Assembly (NCBI GenBank): GCA_017458675.1
Contig: JAFTAM010000094.1
Location: 1 to 43,479, forward strand
DNA from: a bacterium
GTDB lineage: Bacteria; Vulcanimicrobiota; Xenobia; Xenobiales; Xenobiaceae
Length of the DNA: 43,479 nt
Direction: 5' to 3'
Made by a program: the position numbers and the translations under genes. Below are positions 15,656 to 24,979 of this stretch, one piece after another (the stretch's first letter is position 1; the number at the start of each line of letters is the position of its first letter). The notes beneath the pieces are model-generated. The model did no database searches. It was not told the DNA's origin and was given only the letters and a program-made list of their open reading frames with translations.

Positions 15656-18138
15656 ATAAGTTCAGATTATATGCAATAGCCTCTATATTGGCAGGAGCAA
15701 TGACCTTCAGCTCCGCCCTGGCTCAGGGCAAAGAGCCGGAGCCTCCGGAAGCCGCCGAGCCTCAGCGCCCTCTGATGAGCAAGACCATCGCGGAAGCCAT
15801 GCGCAACGGGCACGTGCTTCTGAACTTTGAAAATATAGATATCCGGGTGCTTTCGCGCATGATGAGCGAACTGACCGGACGCAATATTATCGTCGATGAA
15901 AAGATCAAGGGCAAGCTGACCATCCTTTCCGCCCGTTCCGTCTCTATCCCCGAAGCCTGGGATATATATAAAGCCGCTCTCAACCGCTGCGGTTTTGTGG
16001 TCGCCGATAAGGGCGACAGCGTGCAGATCCTGGCAGGAAACACCGCCAGAAGCATCGGCTCCTTCATTCCGGCCAGCAGCGCCAATCCCAGCGGCGAGGA
16101 ATACGTCATGGCCGTCATGATTATGCGCCAGGGCAACCCCGAAGCCGTTGAAAAGGCTGTAAAGCCGCTGCTCTCCGAAAACGGCATTATCGGCTCCTAT
16201 AAAGACGGGCTGGCCATTCTGGTGGCAGACAAGGCCTCAATCGTCTCCCGCATAGGCAAAATCGTCAAGAGCCTGGACGATCTCGAACCCAGTCTCAAAA
16301 CCGAGGTAGTTTTCCCCAAGTACATGGAAGCGGAAAAAGTTGTAGCCGCCATTAAGCCTCTATACACCGACCGCGAACAGAAAAAAGAATTTGCCATCTC
16401 GGCTTTCGCGCCCTCAAACGCCGTAATGATCAGCGCCTTCCCCAAAGACCTGCAGAACATCAGGCGCATCCTCGAACGTCTGGATATTCCCATGGCCGCT
16501 CCCGTCAAAACCGAGCCGGCCCGCTTCTTCGTCTACAATCTGCAGTACGCTCAGGCCGAGGATGTGGCAAAAATCCTTTCCGATATGCTCTCCGAGCGCC
16601 AGAAAGCCGTCAAGGAACTGCTCAAAGAATCCAAGGTGCCGGCCACCGAAGGGCGCAAGAACGAAGCCCCTCCGCCAAAAGCCGAAGGCTTTGCCGGAGC
16701 TGACGAAGGACGCACCGACGCCGCCGGCAACAAAGATCAGCCGTCCACTACCGGCTTCACCTCCTCTAAAGTTTCCGCCGACAAAGAGACCAACTCCTTA
16801 GTTTTGTACGTTTCTCCCTCCGAATATGACGACATTCGCTCGGTCATAGCCAAATTAGACGCCGAGCGCCGTCAGATTCAGATTTCCGCCGTAGTCGCCG
16901 AGGTCTCCCTGAAGAGAGCCGAGGAACTGGGAATCGGCTGGCAGGCCTTAACCGCCGGCGGCGTCATCGGCTCCTATAAGGGCGGTCTTACCGAAGAAGG
17001 CCTCTTAAACGTCCTGGCCGGCGGCAACTTTGTAGCCGGCGTGGTGGGCAGCAAAACCCGATCCATCACCGTCAGCAACCAGACGGTAGACGTGCCTGAA
17101 TTCTTCGCTTATCTCGACGCCTTAAACAACAGCAACGATTTCAACCTGATCTCAGCTCCCAGAATTTTGACTCAGGACAACAAGAAAGCCACCATCAATG
17201 TCGGCCAGGTCGTACCCTTCGCCACCGGCGGCAAGCTGGACGCCTACGGCTCTCCTACCGTAACCTTCGACTACCGCGAAGTGGGCATTAAGCTGCAGGT
17301 TACTCCTCACATGAGCCGCACCGGCAAGATCCGCATGGACGTCCTTCAGGAAATTCAGGAAGTCACCGAATATCTGAATCAGGAAATGGCCGGCGTCAGC
17401 TTCAGCGCTCCCGTGGTCTCAAACCGCAAAGTGGAAACCACGGTGACCATTCCCGACGGCAAAACTCTGCTCATAGGCGGCCTGATCTCCAAGCGCACCA
17501 CCGACACCATGAAGGGCGTGCCCATTTTAAAGGACCTTCCCGTCATCGGCTGGCTGTTCCGGGATAAGACCAAAGAGGAGACCAAGACCAACATCTTTAT
17601 CTCTCTCACTCCCAAAATTGTCGATTTAGACAATGCGGTCGACGAAGAAGACAAGCCTCTGCAGCCCTATCTGGAGCAGCCGGGAGAAGCGGGCGACCAG
17701 CATTACGAGAACAGAGATACCATTAAACCCGCGCCCCAAACCGACGCAGATACAGCCGTCCCTGAAAACGGCGGCAGCAGCGTAAAAATAAGCGCTCCCA
17801 GCGAATCCAAGACCGAAACGGAAACAGCCGGAACAACTGTCGGAGAGGCCGGCGGCGCTCAAAACAGCGAAGCGGCGATTCAGCAGGATACGGCAATCTA
17901 TTCCAAGCCCAGCAGCACCGCCAAAATAGGACGCCGTCAGGTCTTCAGCGCCATGGAAAAGCGTCAGGTGGTATATACAAATAAAAATCGCCGGAGCAGT
18001 ACGGCAGGATACGGCTCAGGCAGCGCCGCTCATAACGCCGCCGCGAATCCTGCGAATGCAGACTCCTCCGACGAAGAAGCCGTCCTGCCCGAGAGCGTCA
18101 CGATTTCTCCCAATGAGCAGGAAGCGGCCGATATTTAA
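15652..18138 (+). CDS. gspD: GspD, type II secretion outer-membrane secretin
   Basis: Secretin forming the outer-membrane channel. I place the start at the GTG at 15652, which overlaps the gspN stop. It gives 828 residues and a clean signal peptide (FRLYAIASILAGAMTFSSAL, residues 3-22); the upstream ATG at 15625 would put nine charged residues before it. Periplasmic N0 (FENIDIRVLSRMMSELTGRN) and three N1-N3 repeats follow. The third is interrupted by a disordered Lys/Pro/Ala insert near residues 315-375. The secretin core has VGQVVPFATGG, YREVGIKLQVTP and VTIPDGKTLLIGGL (about residue 600), ending LTPKIVDLD near 660. A 165-residue low-complexity tail follows, longer than the usual S-domain and not obviously pilotin-binding. 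Confidence 0.93.
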   Translation: MNKFRLYAIASILAGAMTFSSALAQGKEPEPPEAAEPQRPLMSKTIAEAMRNGHVLLNFENIDIRVLSRMMSELTGRNIIVDEKIKGKLTILSARSVSIPEAWDIYKAALNRCGFVVADKGDSVQILAGNTARSIGSFIPASSANPSGEEYVMAVMIMRQGNPEAVEKAVKPLLSENGIIGSYKDGLAILVADKASIVSRIGKIVKSLDDLEPSLKTEVVFPKYMEAEKVVAAIKPLYTDREQKKEFAISAFAPSNAVMISAFPKDLQNIRRILERLDIPMAAPVKTEPARFFVYNLQYAQAEDVAKILSDMLSERQKAVKELLKESKVPATEGRKNEAPPPKAEGFAGADEGRTDAAGNKDQPSTTGFTSSKVSADKETNSLVLYVSPSEYDDIRSVIAKLDAERRQIQISAVVAEVSLKRAEELGIGWQALTAGGVIGSYKGGLTEEGLLNVLAGGNFVAGVVGSKTRSITVSNQTVDVPEFFAYLDALNNSNDFNLISAPRILTQDNKKATINVGQVVPFATGGKLDAYGSPTVTFDYREVGIKLQVTPHMSRTGKIRMDVLQEIQEVTEYLNQEMAGVSFSAPVVSNRKVETTVTIPDGKTLLIGGLISKRTTDTMKGVPILKDLPVIGWLFRDKTKEETKTNIFISLTPKIVDLDNAVDEEDKPLQPYLEQPGEAGDQHYENRDTIKPAPQTDADTAVPENGGSSVKISAPSESKTETETAGTTVGEAGGAQNSEAAIQQDTAIYSKPSSTAKIGRRQVFSAMEKRQVVYTNKNRRSSTAGYGSGSAAHNAAANPANADSSDEEAVLPESVTISPNEQEAADI

Positions 18139-18213
18139 AGACCGCTCAGACGAAGCTGCCCCCGCCGATATATAACGTCCGCCGACTATTTTTTCTCAAA
18201 GGTTAAAGTCTTC

Positions 18214-19656
18214 ATGAATACCATCCCCAGCGAATTCTATCAGCGCCATCACGTTCTGCCTCTGGAGGAAGAGGAGGACTTCATAAAAATCGGTATTCAT
18301 CGCGACACTCCGCGCCAGCTGCTGGAAGATATACGTCTGACCCTGCGCAAAGAGGTCATCCCCGTCATCATGGATCGCCAGGAGTTGGAAGAAGGCCTGC
18401 GGCGCCTGATGGTGGAGGGTGAAAATTTAGGCGGCGCCGAGGATGAAGAGTCCGAAAGAGACGTCGATATCAGCCAGGATCTGCTGGCAGACGCCGCCGA
18501 CGCTCCCATAGTCCGATTAGTCAATACTCTCTTTTTGAAGGCTATGGAGACGCGCACTTCCGACATTCATATTGAGCCCTACGCCGAACAGACCGTAGTG
18601 CGCATGCGCATAGACGGCGTGCTCCATGAGATTCACAAAATGCCGCGCTCGAGCCATCCTCAGCTGGTAGCCCGCATCAAGGTCATGTCCAATCTGGATT
18701 TAGCCGAGACCAGGCACCCTCAGGACGGCCGCCTCCACGTCCATTCGGGAGAGCGCCAGCTCGACGTGCGCGTATCCATCGTGCCCACTCTGCACGGCGA
18801 GCGCGTGGTAATGCGTCTTCTGGAAAAGAACCTGCGCATGCTCAATCTGAAGCAGCTGGGCCTCAACGAGCACGATCGCGATTTAGTCACCGACCTGGTC
18901 AGCCATCCCTACGGCCTCTTCCTGATAACCGGTCCTACCGGCTCCGGAAAAACCACTACGCTCTACGCAATTCTGGATATGATCCGCTCTCCGGAGCGCA
19001 ACATCATCACCATTGAGGACCCGGTCGAATATCAGATCGCCGGCATCGGCCAGATTCAGACCAACGAAAAGGTGGGCATGACCTTCGCCAGCGGCCTGCG
19101 CGCCGTTTTGCGCCAGGACCCCGACGTCGTCATGGTAGGTGAAATCCGCGACCCGGAAACCGCCGATATCGCCATTCACGCCGCTCTGACCGGCCACTTG
19201 GTGCTCTCGACGCTGCACACCAACGACGCGCCCACCGCCGCCACCCGTCTGCTGGACTTAGGCATCCCCTCCTATCTGCTCTCCTCTTCAATGCTGGGAG
19301 CTATGGCTCAGCGCCTGGTGCGTCAGCTCTGCAGCCGCTGCAAGCGTCCCTACACCCCGGACACCTCCGAGCTCTACCGCCTGGGCCTCAAGGAAGTTCC
19401 CCCTAACGCCAACTTCTGCAAAGCCGTCGGCTGCGAGGCCTGCAACAATACCGGCTACAAGGGACGCTTGGGAATTTACGAAATTATGGCCGTCAACGAC
19501 GAACTTCGCAGCCGCATAGCCCGCTCCGAAGATTCCCGCATCTTAGGGCGGGTCGCCAAGGAACAGGGCATGGCCACTCTGCTGGAGGACGGCGTATCTA
19601 AAGTTCTGGCCGGTCTGACTACGCCGGAAGAAGCTCTGCGGGCCGCCAGACTGTAA
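18214..19656 (+). CDS. gspE: GspE, type II secretion ATPase
   Basis: Cytoplasmic hexameric ATPase that drives pseudopilus assembly. Its 480 residues contain an N-terminal GspE/PilB domain (1-70), then the catalytic core: Walker A GPTGSGKTT (240-248), Asp box (IITIEDPVEYQI), Walker B VVMVGEIRDPETADIA (about 303) and the His box (LSTLHTNDA). The zinc-binding cysteine cluster specific to GspE is intact: CSRCKRPY near residue 372, and CEACNNTGYKGRLGIYE near 408. It lies 75 bp after gspD and 31 bp before gspF. Confidence 0.95.
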   Translation: MNTIPSEFYQRHHVLPLEEEEDFIKIGIHRDTPRQLLEDIRLTLRKEVIPVIMDRQELEEGLRRLMVEGENLGGAEDEESERDVDISQDLLADAADAPIVRLVNTLFLKAMETRTSDIHIEPYAEQTVVRMRIDGVLHEIHKMPRSSHPQLVARIKVMSNLDLAETRHPQDGRLHVHSGERQLDVRVSIVPTLHGERVVMRLLEKNLRMLNLKQLGLNEHDRDLVTDLVSHPYGLFLITGPTGSGKTTTLYAILDMIRSPERNIITIEDPVEYQIAGIGQIQTNEKVGMTFASGLRAVLRQDPDVVMVGEIRDPETADIAIHAALTGHLVLSTLHTNDAPTAATRLLDLGIPSYLLSSSMLGAMAQRLVRQLCSRCKRPYTPDTSELYRLGLKEVPPNANFCKAVGCEACNNTGYKGRLGIYEIMAVNDELRSRIARSEDSRILGRVAKEQGMATLLEDGVSKVLAGLTTPEEALRAARL

Positions 19657-19687
19657 TTTTTAAGCTTTTCAGGGAGTAGAAACAAAT

Positions 19688-20857
19688 ATGCCGCTTTACG
19701 CTTATGAAGGCAGCGATGCCAAAGGAAAACCGGCCAAGGGCTTAGTGGCCGCAGTTTCCCGCACTGCCGCTCATCAAAAAATTAAGGAGCGCGGCATATT
19801 TCCCACCAAAATTTTAGAAGATACCGGAACCAAGGGCTCTCAGGTCGGCGACGACGATTTGGCCTATACGGTTCTGCAGCTGGCCGCCCTTTTGAAGTCG
19901 GGCATTCCCATGGACGAAGCCCTGGGCTCTCTGGCTGAGTCGGCGGAAAGTCCCAAGATGCGCAAAGCCCTGGCGCGCGTCCAGGTGCGCCTGCGCGAGG
20001 GCGAAAGCCTCTCGGGCAGCCTCACCGAAGACGCCATCTTTCCGCCCATGCTGGTGCGCATGGTCGGCGCCGGTGAAGAAGCCGGACAGCCCGGCGAAAT
20101 TCTGGATCGCTACGCCCGCTTTCTCCAGGATGAAATTGAGCATAAGCGCACTCTCCAGTCGGCCCTGGCTTATCCTATCGTCCTGGTGACGCTCTCGATA
20201 ATCCTTTTAATATCGCTGGTAATGTTCCTGACGCCGGTCATTCAGGAGATGTACGATTCCACCGGCAATGAGCTACCGGCCATTACTCAGATGATGGTCA
20301 TGACCGGCAATTTCCTGCGTTCCTGGGGATTAACGGTTCTGATCGGAGGCGCGGCCGCAGTCTGGTGCATCCTCAAGCTCATTCCCGACGTCAGCAAAGA
20401 CAACTTCAAGATGAACGCTCCCCTGCTGGGGCGTATGGTCCGCGCCGGCCTGTTATCGCGCTGGGCCCGCACTCTGGCCCTGCTGCAGGGCTCGGGCGTG
20501 CCCCTGGTCCGCTCGCTGCAGATGAGCCGCGAAGTGGTTGACAACGAAGCCCTGGATCGCGAACTGCGCGGCGTCGAAACCGCGGTGGAGCGCGGCGACG
20601 GCCTTTCCAACTCTCTGGCCCGCGTTCATCTGATCCCCCCGCTCCTGCAGCAGTTCCTGCGCACCGGCGAAAAGACCGGAAACCTGGAAGAAATGCTCAT
20701 TTCCGCCGCCAGCTTCTACGAGCGCGAGCTGGTACGCCGCCGTCAGACCATGATCCGCTGGCTGGAGCCAGCCTTGATCGTCTTCATGGGCTTTGTGGTA
20801 GGCCTGCTGGTCATCTCCGCCCTGCTGCCCCTCTCCCAGCTGGCCACGCAGCTGTAG
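19688..20857 (+). CDS. gspF: GspF, type II secretion platform protein
   Basis: Polytopic inner-membrane platform protein around which the pseudopilus is built. The 389 residues begin MPLYAYEGSDAKGKPAKGLV, the usual GspF start. They contain two cytoplasmic helical repeats, each with a conserved glycine-rich turn (MVGAGEEAGQPGEIL and RTGEKTGNLEEML). Three membrane segments lie near residues 160-188, 218-236 and 360-386. The ribosome binding site is AGGGAG. Last gene of the cluster; no gspG-K pseudopilin gene follows, which is unusual because gspG normally comes next. Confidence 0.95.
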   Translation: MPLYAYEGSDAKGKPAKGLVAAVSRTAAHQKIKERGIFPTKILEDTGTKGSQVGDDDLAYTVLQLAALLKSGIPMDEALGSLAESAESPKMRKALARVQVRLREGESLSGSLTEDAIFPPMLVRMVGAGEEAGQPGEILDRYARFLQDEIEHKRTLQSALAYPIVLVTLSIILLISLVMFLTPVIQEMYDSTGNELPAITQMMVMTGNFLRSWGLTVLIGGAAAVWCILKLIPDVSKDNFKMNAPLLGRMVRAGLLSRWARTLALLQGSGVPLVRSLQMSREVVDNEALDRELRGVETAVERGDGLSNSLARVHLIPPLLQQFLRTGEKTGNLEEMLISAASFYERELVRRRQTMIRWLEPALIVFMGFVVGLLVISALLPLSQLATQL

Positions 20858-20923
20858 CCGCAGGAAGTGCGCCGGTACACCGGGCGCCGACCTTCGCCGA
20901 TTCCGCAGGCGGACAATAAACAG

Positions 20924-20968
20924 AAAAGCCCCCGAAGGCTGCATCGCCGCACTTCGGGGGCTTTATTT
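20924..20968. terminator. Bidirectional terminator between gspF and DUF3300 gene
   Basis: Perfect 13-bp stem AAAGCCCCCGAAG (20925-20937) with CTTCGGGGGCTTT (20952-20964) and a 14-base loop, placed between two convergent genes, so it can serve both strands. Confidence 0.9.
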
Positions 20969-20973
20969 ACGCT

Positions 20974-22338
20974 TTAGCGCCTGTGCTTTTTATCGTCAGG
21001 CTTGGAACCGTGACGGCTTTCCGATTTTCTGCCTTTGTCGGAGGAAGCGTGAGCTCCCTTAGAAGGCGTCTGAGCCTGGGGCCTATGAGCGGAAGGAGCG
21101 GAACTGTGAGCCTGCGGCTTCTGCGCTGCGGCAACGGGCTTGAAAGTCTGAGGCCTCTGCACGGCGGGAGCAGGCTTATGCGACTGAGGTCCAGCCTGCT
21201 CGGGAGCGGACTTGTGAGGCTGTGGGTTGTGGGCTATTGGCGCAGCCTTGTGGGGCTGAGGGTTATGCGCTATGGAAGCGGGTTTGTGAGGCTGTGGGTT
21301 GTGGGCTATTGGCGCAGCCTTGTGAGGCTGAGGGTTATGCGCTATGGAAGCGGGTTTGTGAGACTGAGGACTGTGCGCTATGGGCGCGGATTTGTGAGGC
21401 TGGGAACTGTGCGCTATGGGAGCGCTCTTGGGAGGCTGGGGATGATGCGCTGTGGGAGCGGGTTTACCCGGCTGGGGACTGTGCGCTATGGGAGCACTCT
21501 TGTGAGGTTGGGGATGATGCGCTGTAGGAGCGGGCCTGGGAGGCTGGGGACTATGCGCAATGGGAGCGGGAGCGTGTTTATGAGGCGCAGGCTTAACGGC
21601 GGCATGACGTACAGGAGGGTGGAACTGAGGCTTATAGGGCGGAACCACTGAAGGAGGCACGGTGTAGGGATGGTGGCCGCGGCTCATATATACCCGGTGA
21701 TGATGCCAGTCCCAGGCCCCGCCGTAAAAGATGCTGTCGAGAATTCTCACCGTACTCCAACTTAAAACCGTATTAAATACTGTCTGAGCCGGACTGTAAT
21801 TATAAACGGCGGCGCTGTAAACGGGAACGGCGGTATAGGCGGAATTGGCGGGCTGAATCATTATTATATTATCGGCGTCGACAACTCTGATATAATTGCT
21901 GTCTCTCAAGGCGCCGTTCATTCTGGCCCGGCGTCTGAGGCCCTGAATGGAGACGCATAAGGAATCCTGCTGAGTGACAAAAGCCTGGGAAAGGCGGTCG
22001 GTCCATTCCATATCGCTGACCATCATTTCCAAGGTTTCGGGAATTAAAGCCAAGGTCTTTACGGAATCGTCCCATCCCATGGAAGCGACGAGGCTCTCTT
22101 TCTGTCCCTGAGTGAGGGCCTGATAGTTTACCGTCCAGTTGTAGGCGTCGATAACCTGGTCTGGATAGGTGGAAGCGGCCAGAACGCTGCCCAATAAAGA
22201 ATCAGGATAAAGAGCGATGGGAGCGGCGATCTCGTCCATCTGAGCCCGATTGAAAGCGGAAGCCTGAGCCCCGAGAGGCATTAAGCATGCGGCCGCCAAG
22301 GCCACGGTAATTAAACGGTTTTTCAAATTCTTATTCAT
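20974..22338 (-). CDS. DUF3300 exported protein with His/Pro repeat tail
   Basis: The start at 22338 is preferred over the ATG 99 bases upstream: it has an AAAGG ribosome binding site and gives a classical signal peptide (NRLITVALAAACLMPLGAQA, cleavage near residue 26). The mature part has the DUF3300 pattern: QMDEIAAPIALYPDSLLGSV, VIDAYNW, TLEMMVSDMEWTDRLSQAF. Function of this domain is unknown; members are periplasmic or surface. The last 200 residues are repetitive, roughly twelve-residue units of the form HKxAPIAHxPQP, about a dozen copies, ending in a basic Lys/Arg/His stretch. The histidines could bind metal and the proline-rich stretch could span the cell wall or periplasm; both are inference. 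An imperfect palindrome at 22416-22439 lies upstream. Confidence 0.8.
   Translation of the reverse strand: MNKNLKNRLITVALAAACLMPLGAQASAFNRAQMDEIAAPIALYPDSLLGSVLAASTYPDQVIDAYNWTVNYQALTQGQKESLVASMGWDDSVKTLALIPETLEMMVSDMEWTDRLSQAFVTQQDSLCVSIQGLRRRARMNGALRDSNYIRVVDADNIIMIQPANSAYTAVPVYSAAVYNYSPAQTVFNTVLSWSTVRILDSIFYGGAWDWHHHRVYMSRGHHPYTVPPSVVPPYKPQFHPPVRHAAVKPAPHKHAPAPIAHSPQPPRPAPTAHHPQPHKSAPIAHSPQPGKPAPTAHHPQPPKSAPIAHSSQPHKSAPIAHSPQSHKPASIAHNPQPHKAAPIAHNPQPHKPASIAHNPQPHKAAPIAHNPQPHKSAPEQAGPQSHKPAPAVQRPQTFKPVAAAQKPQAHSSAPSAHRPQAQTPSKGAHASSDKGRKSESRHGSKPDDKKHRR
21150..21590. repeat. Tandem 36-bp coding repeats with 72-bp higher-order unit
   Basis: DNA encoding the His/Pro tail. Codon-level units are 36 bp. 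Two neighbouring 72-bp blocks are nearly identical; for example GGGCTATTGG occurs at 21231 and again at 21303. Such identity implies recent duplication and likely copy-number variation between strains. It is coding DNA, not a CRISPR array. Confidence 0.85.
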
Positions 22339-22415
22339 AGCTTTCAGCCTTTCTATTTTTAAATTTTGTCGGTATAGAAGGTTGAAAGACTGAATGCTGT
22401 ATATAGTTTCGCAAA

Positions 22416-22439
22416 AATTGACTGAACGTTTAATCAATT
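22416..22439. promoter_or_regulatory. Imperfect 24-bp palindrome upstream of the DUF3300 gene
   Basis: AATTGACTGAAC (22416-22427) faces GTTTAATCAATT (22428-22439), 10 of 12 pairs matching. It is about 80 bp upstream of the ATG and just before a TATATA-like sequence on the minus strand. It has the size and symmetry of a repressor or activator site; no regulator can be named. Confidence 0.4.
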
Positions 22440-22470
22440 TTTTATTTTTTGTAAGCAGCTGATAATGATA

Positions 22471-22517
22471 ATAAAAAGCTCCCCGCTTCGGCCTCGAAGG
22501 GCCGGGTGGGGAGCTTT
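22471..22517 (-). terminator. Terminator of the carbamate kinase gene
   Basis: AAAGCTCCCC (22475-22484) pairs perfectly with GGGGAGCTTT (22508-22517). On the minus strand the stem is followed by a T-rich stretch. It lies 29 bp beyond the arcC stop. Confidence 0.85.
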
Positions 22518-22545
22518 CTTTCAGGCATTGACGCTTCTGAAAAAA

Positions 22546-23496
22546 CTATCCCTTAATAAAACGGGTGCCGGTCAGGCCCTTTAAAGCTCGGCTCAGGTTC
22601 TCGGGATTGGTTATGACGGCCTCTTTGCCGCCGGCTTCCAGGAACTTAATGACCGCTTCTACCTTGGGGGCCATGCTGCCCTTGGCGAACTGGCCCTGTG
22701 CCAGATACTCCTTAGCTTCGGCCATGGTTACGGTATCCAGGCCTTTCTGGTCGGGCTTGCCGAAATTGATATAGACCTTTTCCACACCGGTGGAAATGAC
22801 AAAGGAATCCGCGTCCAAATCGGCGGCTAAAAGACCGGAGGCGTAGTCCTTGTCGATGACCGCGGCCACGCCGGCATATTCGCCGTTCTTTTCCACCACC
22901 GGCACGCCGCCTCCGCCGACGGCGATAACCACATGGCCGGAATTTACCAGGGTGCGAACCGCCTCCAGCTCCACGATCTTTTTGGGCTTGGGAGAAGCGA
23001 CCACGCGCCGCCAGCCTCGGCCGGCGTCCTCCATAACGTCCCAGCCGTCTACGTCATGGCGTTCCTTGGCCGCAGCCTCATCCATGAAGGGGCCGATGGG
23101 CTTGGTGGGATTCTTGAAGGCCGGATCGTCGGCGTCAACCACCACCTGAGTGACCAAGGTAATGGCGCTCTTGTCCATGCCGCGGCGCAGGAATTCATTG
23201 TGCAGAGCCATCTGGAACTGATAGCCGATAGAGCCCTGAGTATCGGCCACCGCCGAATCGACGGGAACACTGTGAATTTTATTGAGAGCTTCCTTGCTGC
23301 GCAGCAGAATGAAGCCGACCTGAGGACCGTTGCCGTGCGTCAGAATGACCTCCCAGCCGTCCTCGATCATGTTGACGATATGCGCAGTAGTCTGACAGAC
23401 GGCCTTGTACTGATCGGGAACCGTCTGATGCTGCTTATCGGTAATTAAGGAATTGCCGCCTACGGCTACCACCGCCACACGCTTTGCTGAACTCAT
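22546..23496 (-). CDS. arcC: Carbamate kinase
   Basis: Converts carbamoyl phosphate and ADP to carbamate and ATP, the energy-yielding last step of arginine deiminase or similar catabolic routes. The 316 residues start with VAVVAVGGNSL and have LTHGNGPQVGFILLRS and VIAVGGGGVPVVE, the hallmark segments of the amino-acid-kinase-fold carbamate kinases. IDKDYASGLLA is the nucleotide-binding lysine region. A GGAGG ribosome binding site lies 13 bases before the ATG. No arcA or arcB is next to it, so its carbamoyl phosphate may come from another pathway, such as purine or allantoin breakdown, or from unlinked arc genes. It has its own terminator and appears monocistronic. Confidence 0.95.
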   Translation of the reverse strand: MSSAKRVAVVAVGGNSLITDKQHQTVPDQYKAVCQTTAHIVNMIEDGWEVILTHGNGPQVGFILLRSKEALNKIHSVPVDSAVADTQGSIGYQFQMALHNEFLRRGMDKSAITLVTQVVVDADDPAFKNPTKPIGPFMDEAAAKERHDVDGWDVMEDAGRGWRRVVASPKPKKIVELEAVRTLVNSGHVVIAVGGGGVPVVEKNGEYAGVAAVIDKDYASGLLAADLDADSFVISTGVEKVYINFGKPDQKGLDTVTMAEAKEYLAQGQFAKGSMAPKVEAVIKFLEAGGKEAVITNPENLSRALKGLTGTRFIKG

Positions 23497-23589
23497 AATG
23501 AGCTTGAAACCTCCACTGTAAGTGAATCAAGATATTTTATGCAGTCCGGCGCCGCAGAATTGCCGCAGCCTTTTTCCAAACCGCACAGA

Positions 23590-23632
23590 TAAAAAAGCAA
23601 GCATCGGACATAATTCTATGCCCGACACTCGC
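23590..23632 (-). terminator. Terminator of glyA
   Basis: On the minus strand a 16-bp stem containing several G-T pairs (GCGAGTGTCGGGCATA with TATGTCCGATGCTTGC, tetraloop GAAT; plus-strand 23597-23632) leads into six T residues, just after the glyA stop. Confidence 0.85.
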
Positions 23633-23651
23633 AAAAAATTTTCAAACCGAT

Positions 23652-24920
23652 TTATTCCGGCCGGCCGCTTTTAGCCAAACGCTCGGCATACAGAGGGAAG
23701 GCCTCGCAGAGCTCTCTCACCTCTCCGCGGATCCTGCGGCCAAGCTCTTCGTCGTACGGCGCCTGCAGAGCCTCCAGCATCCAATGGCCGATCCTCTTCA
23801 TTTCGGCCTCGCCCATGCCGCGGGTGGACAGAGCCGGAGTGCCCATGCGGATGCCGCTGGCAATAGCCGGCGGATTCTTATCGAAGGGGATGGCGTTCTT
23901 GTTGACCGTTATGCCGGCCCGGTGCAGGGCGTTTTCGGCGTCCTTGCCGGTAAGGCCCAGAGGCGTAACGTCGGCCAGAATCAGATGGGTATCGGTGCCG
24001 CCGCTTATTAAACGGACGCCGCCTTCGGCCAAAACAGCCGCCAAGGCTCTGGCGTTGGCCACAATGCGGCGCTGATACTCCTTAAAGGAAGGCTGCTGCG
24101 CTTCCTTCAGAGCGACCGCCTTGGCCGCAATCACATGCTCCAGAGGGCCGCCCTGATAGCCGGGGAAGACCGTTTTGTCCACGGCTTTGGCGTATTCGGC
24201 CCGGCAGAGGATCATGCCGCCGCGGGGGCCGCGCAGAGTTTTATGAGTGGTGGTCGTCACCAAATCGGCAAATTTGACGGGATTCTGATGGATGCCCGCC
24301 GCCACCAGACCGGCGAAGTGGGCCATATCCACCATCAGCTTGGCCCCGACCTCATCGGCGGCCTCGCGGAAGGGAGCGAATTCAATCTCTCTGGGATAAG
24401 CGCTGGAGCCGGCCAAAATAATGGCGGGCTTATACTCCCTGGCCAGACGGCGCATCTCCTCATAATCGATGCGCTCGGTTTCCGGATGGAGGCCGTACTG
24501 CATTACATTAAAATGAGAGCCGGAGAAATTGACCTTATGCCCGTGAGTCAGATGGCCGCCGTGGGCCAGAGACATGCCCAAAACGGTAGCGCCGTGCCCG
24601 GCCAAAGAATAATAGGCCGCCAAATTGGCCGATGAGCCGGAATGAGGCTGGACGTTGGCGTGATCGGCCCCGAAAATTTCACAGGCCCTCTGGCAGGCCA
24701 GCTTCTCAATGACGTCGACATTTTCACAGCCGCCGTAATATCTGCGGCCTGGATAGCCTTCGGCGTATTTATTGGTAAGAACGCTGCCCTGAGCCTCCAA
24801 AACCGCTTCGCTGACAAAATTTTCCGAAGCGATCATTTCCAGGGTATGCTCCTGGCGATCCGATTCATTGTAAATAGCCTGCGCCACTTCGGGATCTACA
24901 GCCCAAACATGATCCAACAT
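23652..24920 (-). CDS. glyA: Serine hydroxymethyltransferase
   Basis: PLP enzyme interconverting serine and glycine while charging tetrahydrofolate with a one-carbon unit. The 422 residues cover the full family length. The PLP lysine is Lys227 in [33 protein letters not shown] and YYGGCENVD near the N-terminus and [14 protein letters not shown] near the C-terminus are conserved. The ribosome binding site AGGAG is nine bases before the ATG. It is flanked by its own terminator, so it is probably a single-gene transcript. Confidence 0.97.
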   Translation of the reverse strand: MLDHVWAVDPEVAQAIYNESDRQEHTLEMIASENFVSEAVLEAQGSVLTNKYAEGYPGRRYYGGCENVDVIEKLACQRACEIFGADHANVQPHSGSSANLAAYYSLAGHGATVLGMSLAHGGHLTHGHKVNFSGSHFNVMQYGLHPETERIDYEEMRRLAREYKPAIILAGSSAYPREIEFAPFREAADEVGAKLMVDMAHFAGLVAAGIHQNPVKFADLVTTTTHKTLRGPRGGMILCRAEYAKAVDKTVFPGYQGGPLEHVIAAKAVALKEAQQPSFKEYQRRIVANARALAAVLAEGGVRLISGGTDTHLILADVTPLGLTGKDAENALHRAGITVNKNAIPFDKNPPAIASGIRMGTPALSTRGMGEAEMKRIGHWMLEALQAPYDEELGRRIRGEVRELCEAFPLYAERLAKSGRPE

Positions 24921-24979
24921 ATAATATTTCTCCTAAGTTTCCGCGCTATTTTTTTACGCAGTATTATAAAAACTTAAAT

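Noticed and set aside
21150..21590. Regular repeats resembling a CRISPR array
   Set aside because: The units are contiguous, in frame and code for HKxAPIAHxPQP. There are no unique spacers and no cas genes.
22546..23496. Arginine deiminase pathway
   Set aside because: Only the carbamate kinase is present; no arcA, arcB or arginine/ornithine antiporter is in the window.
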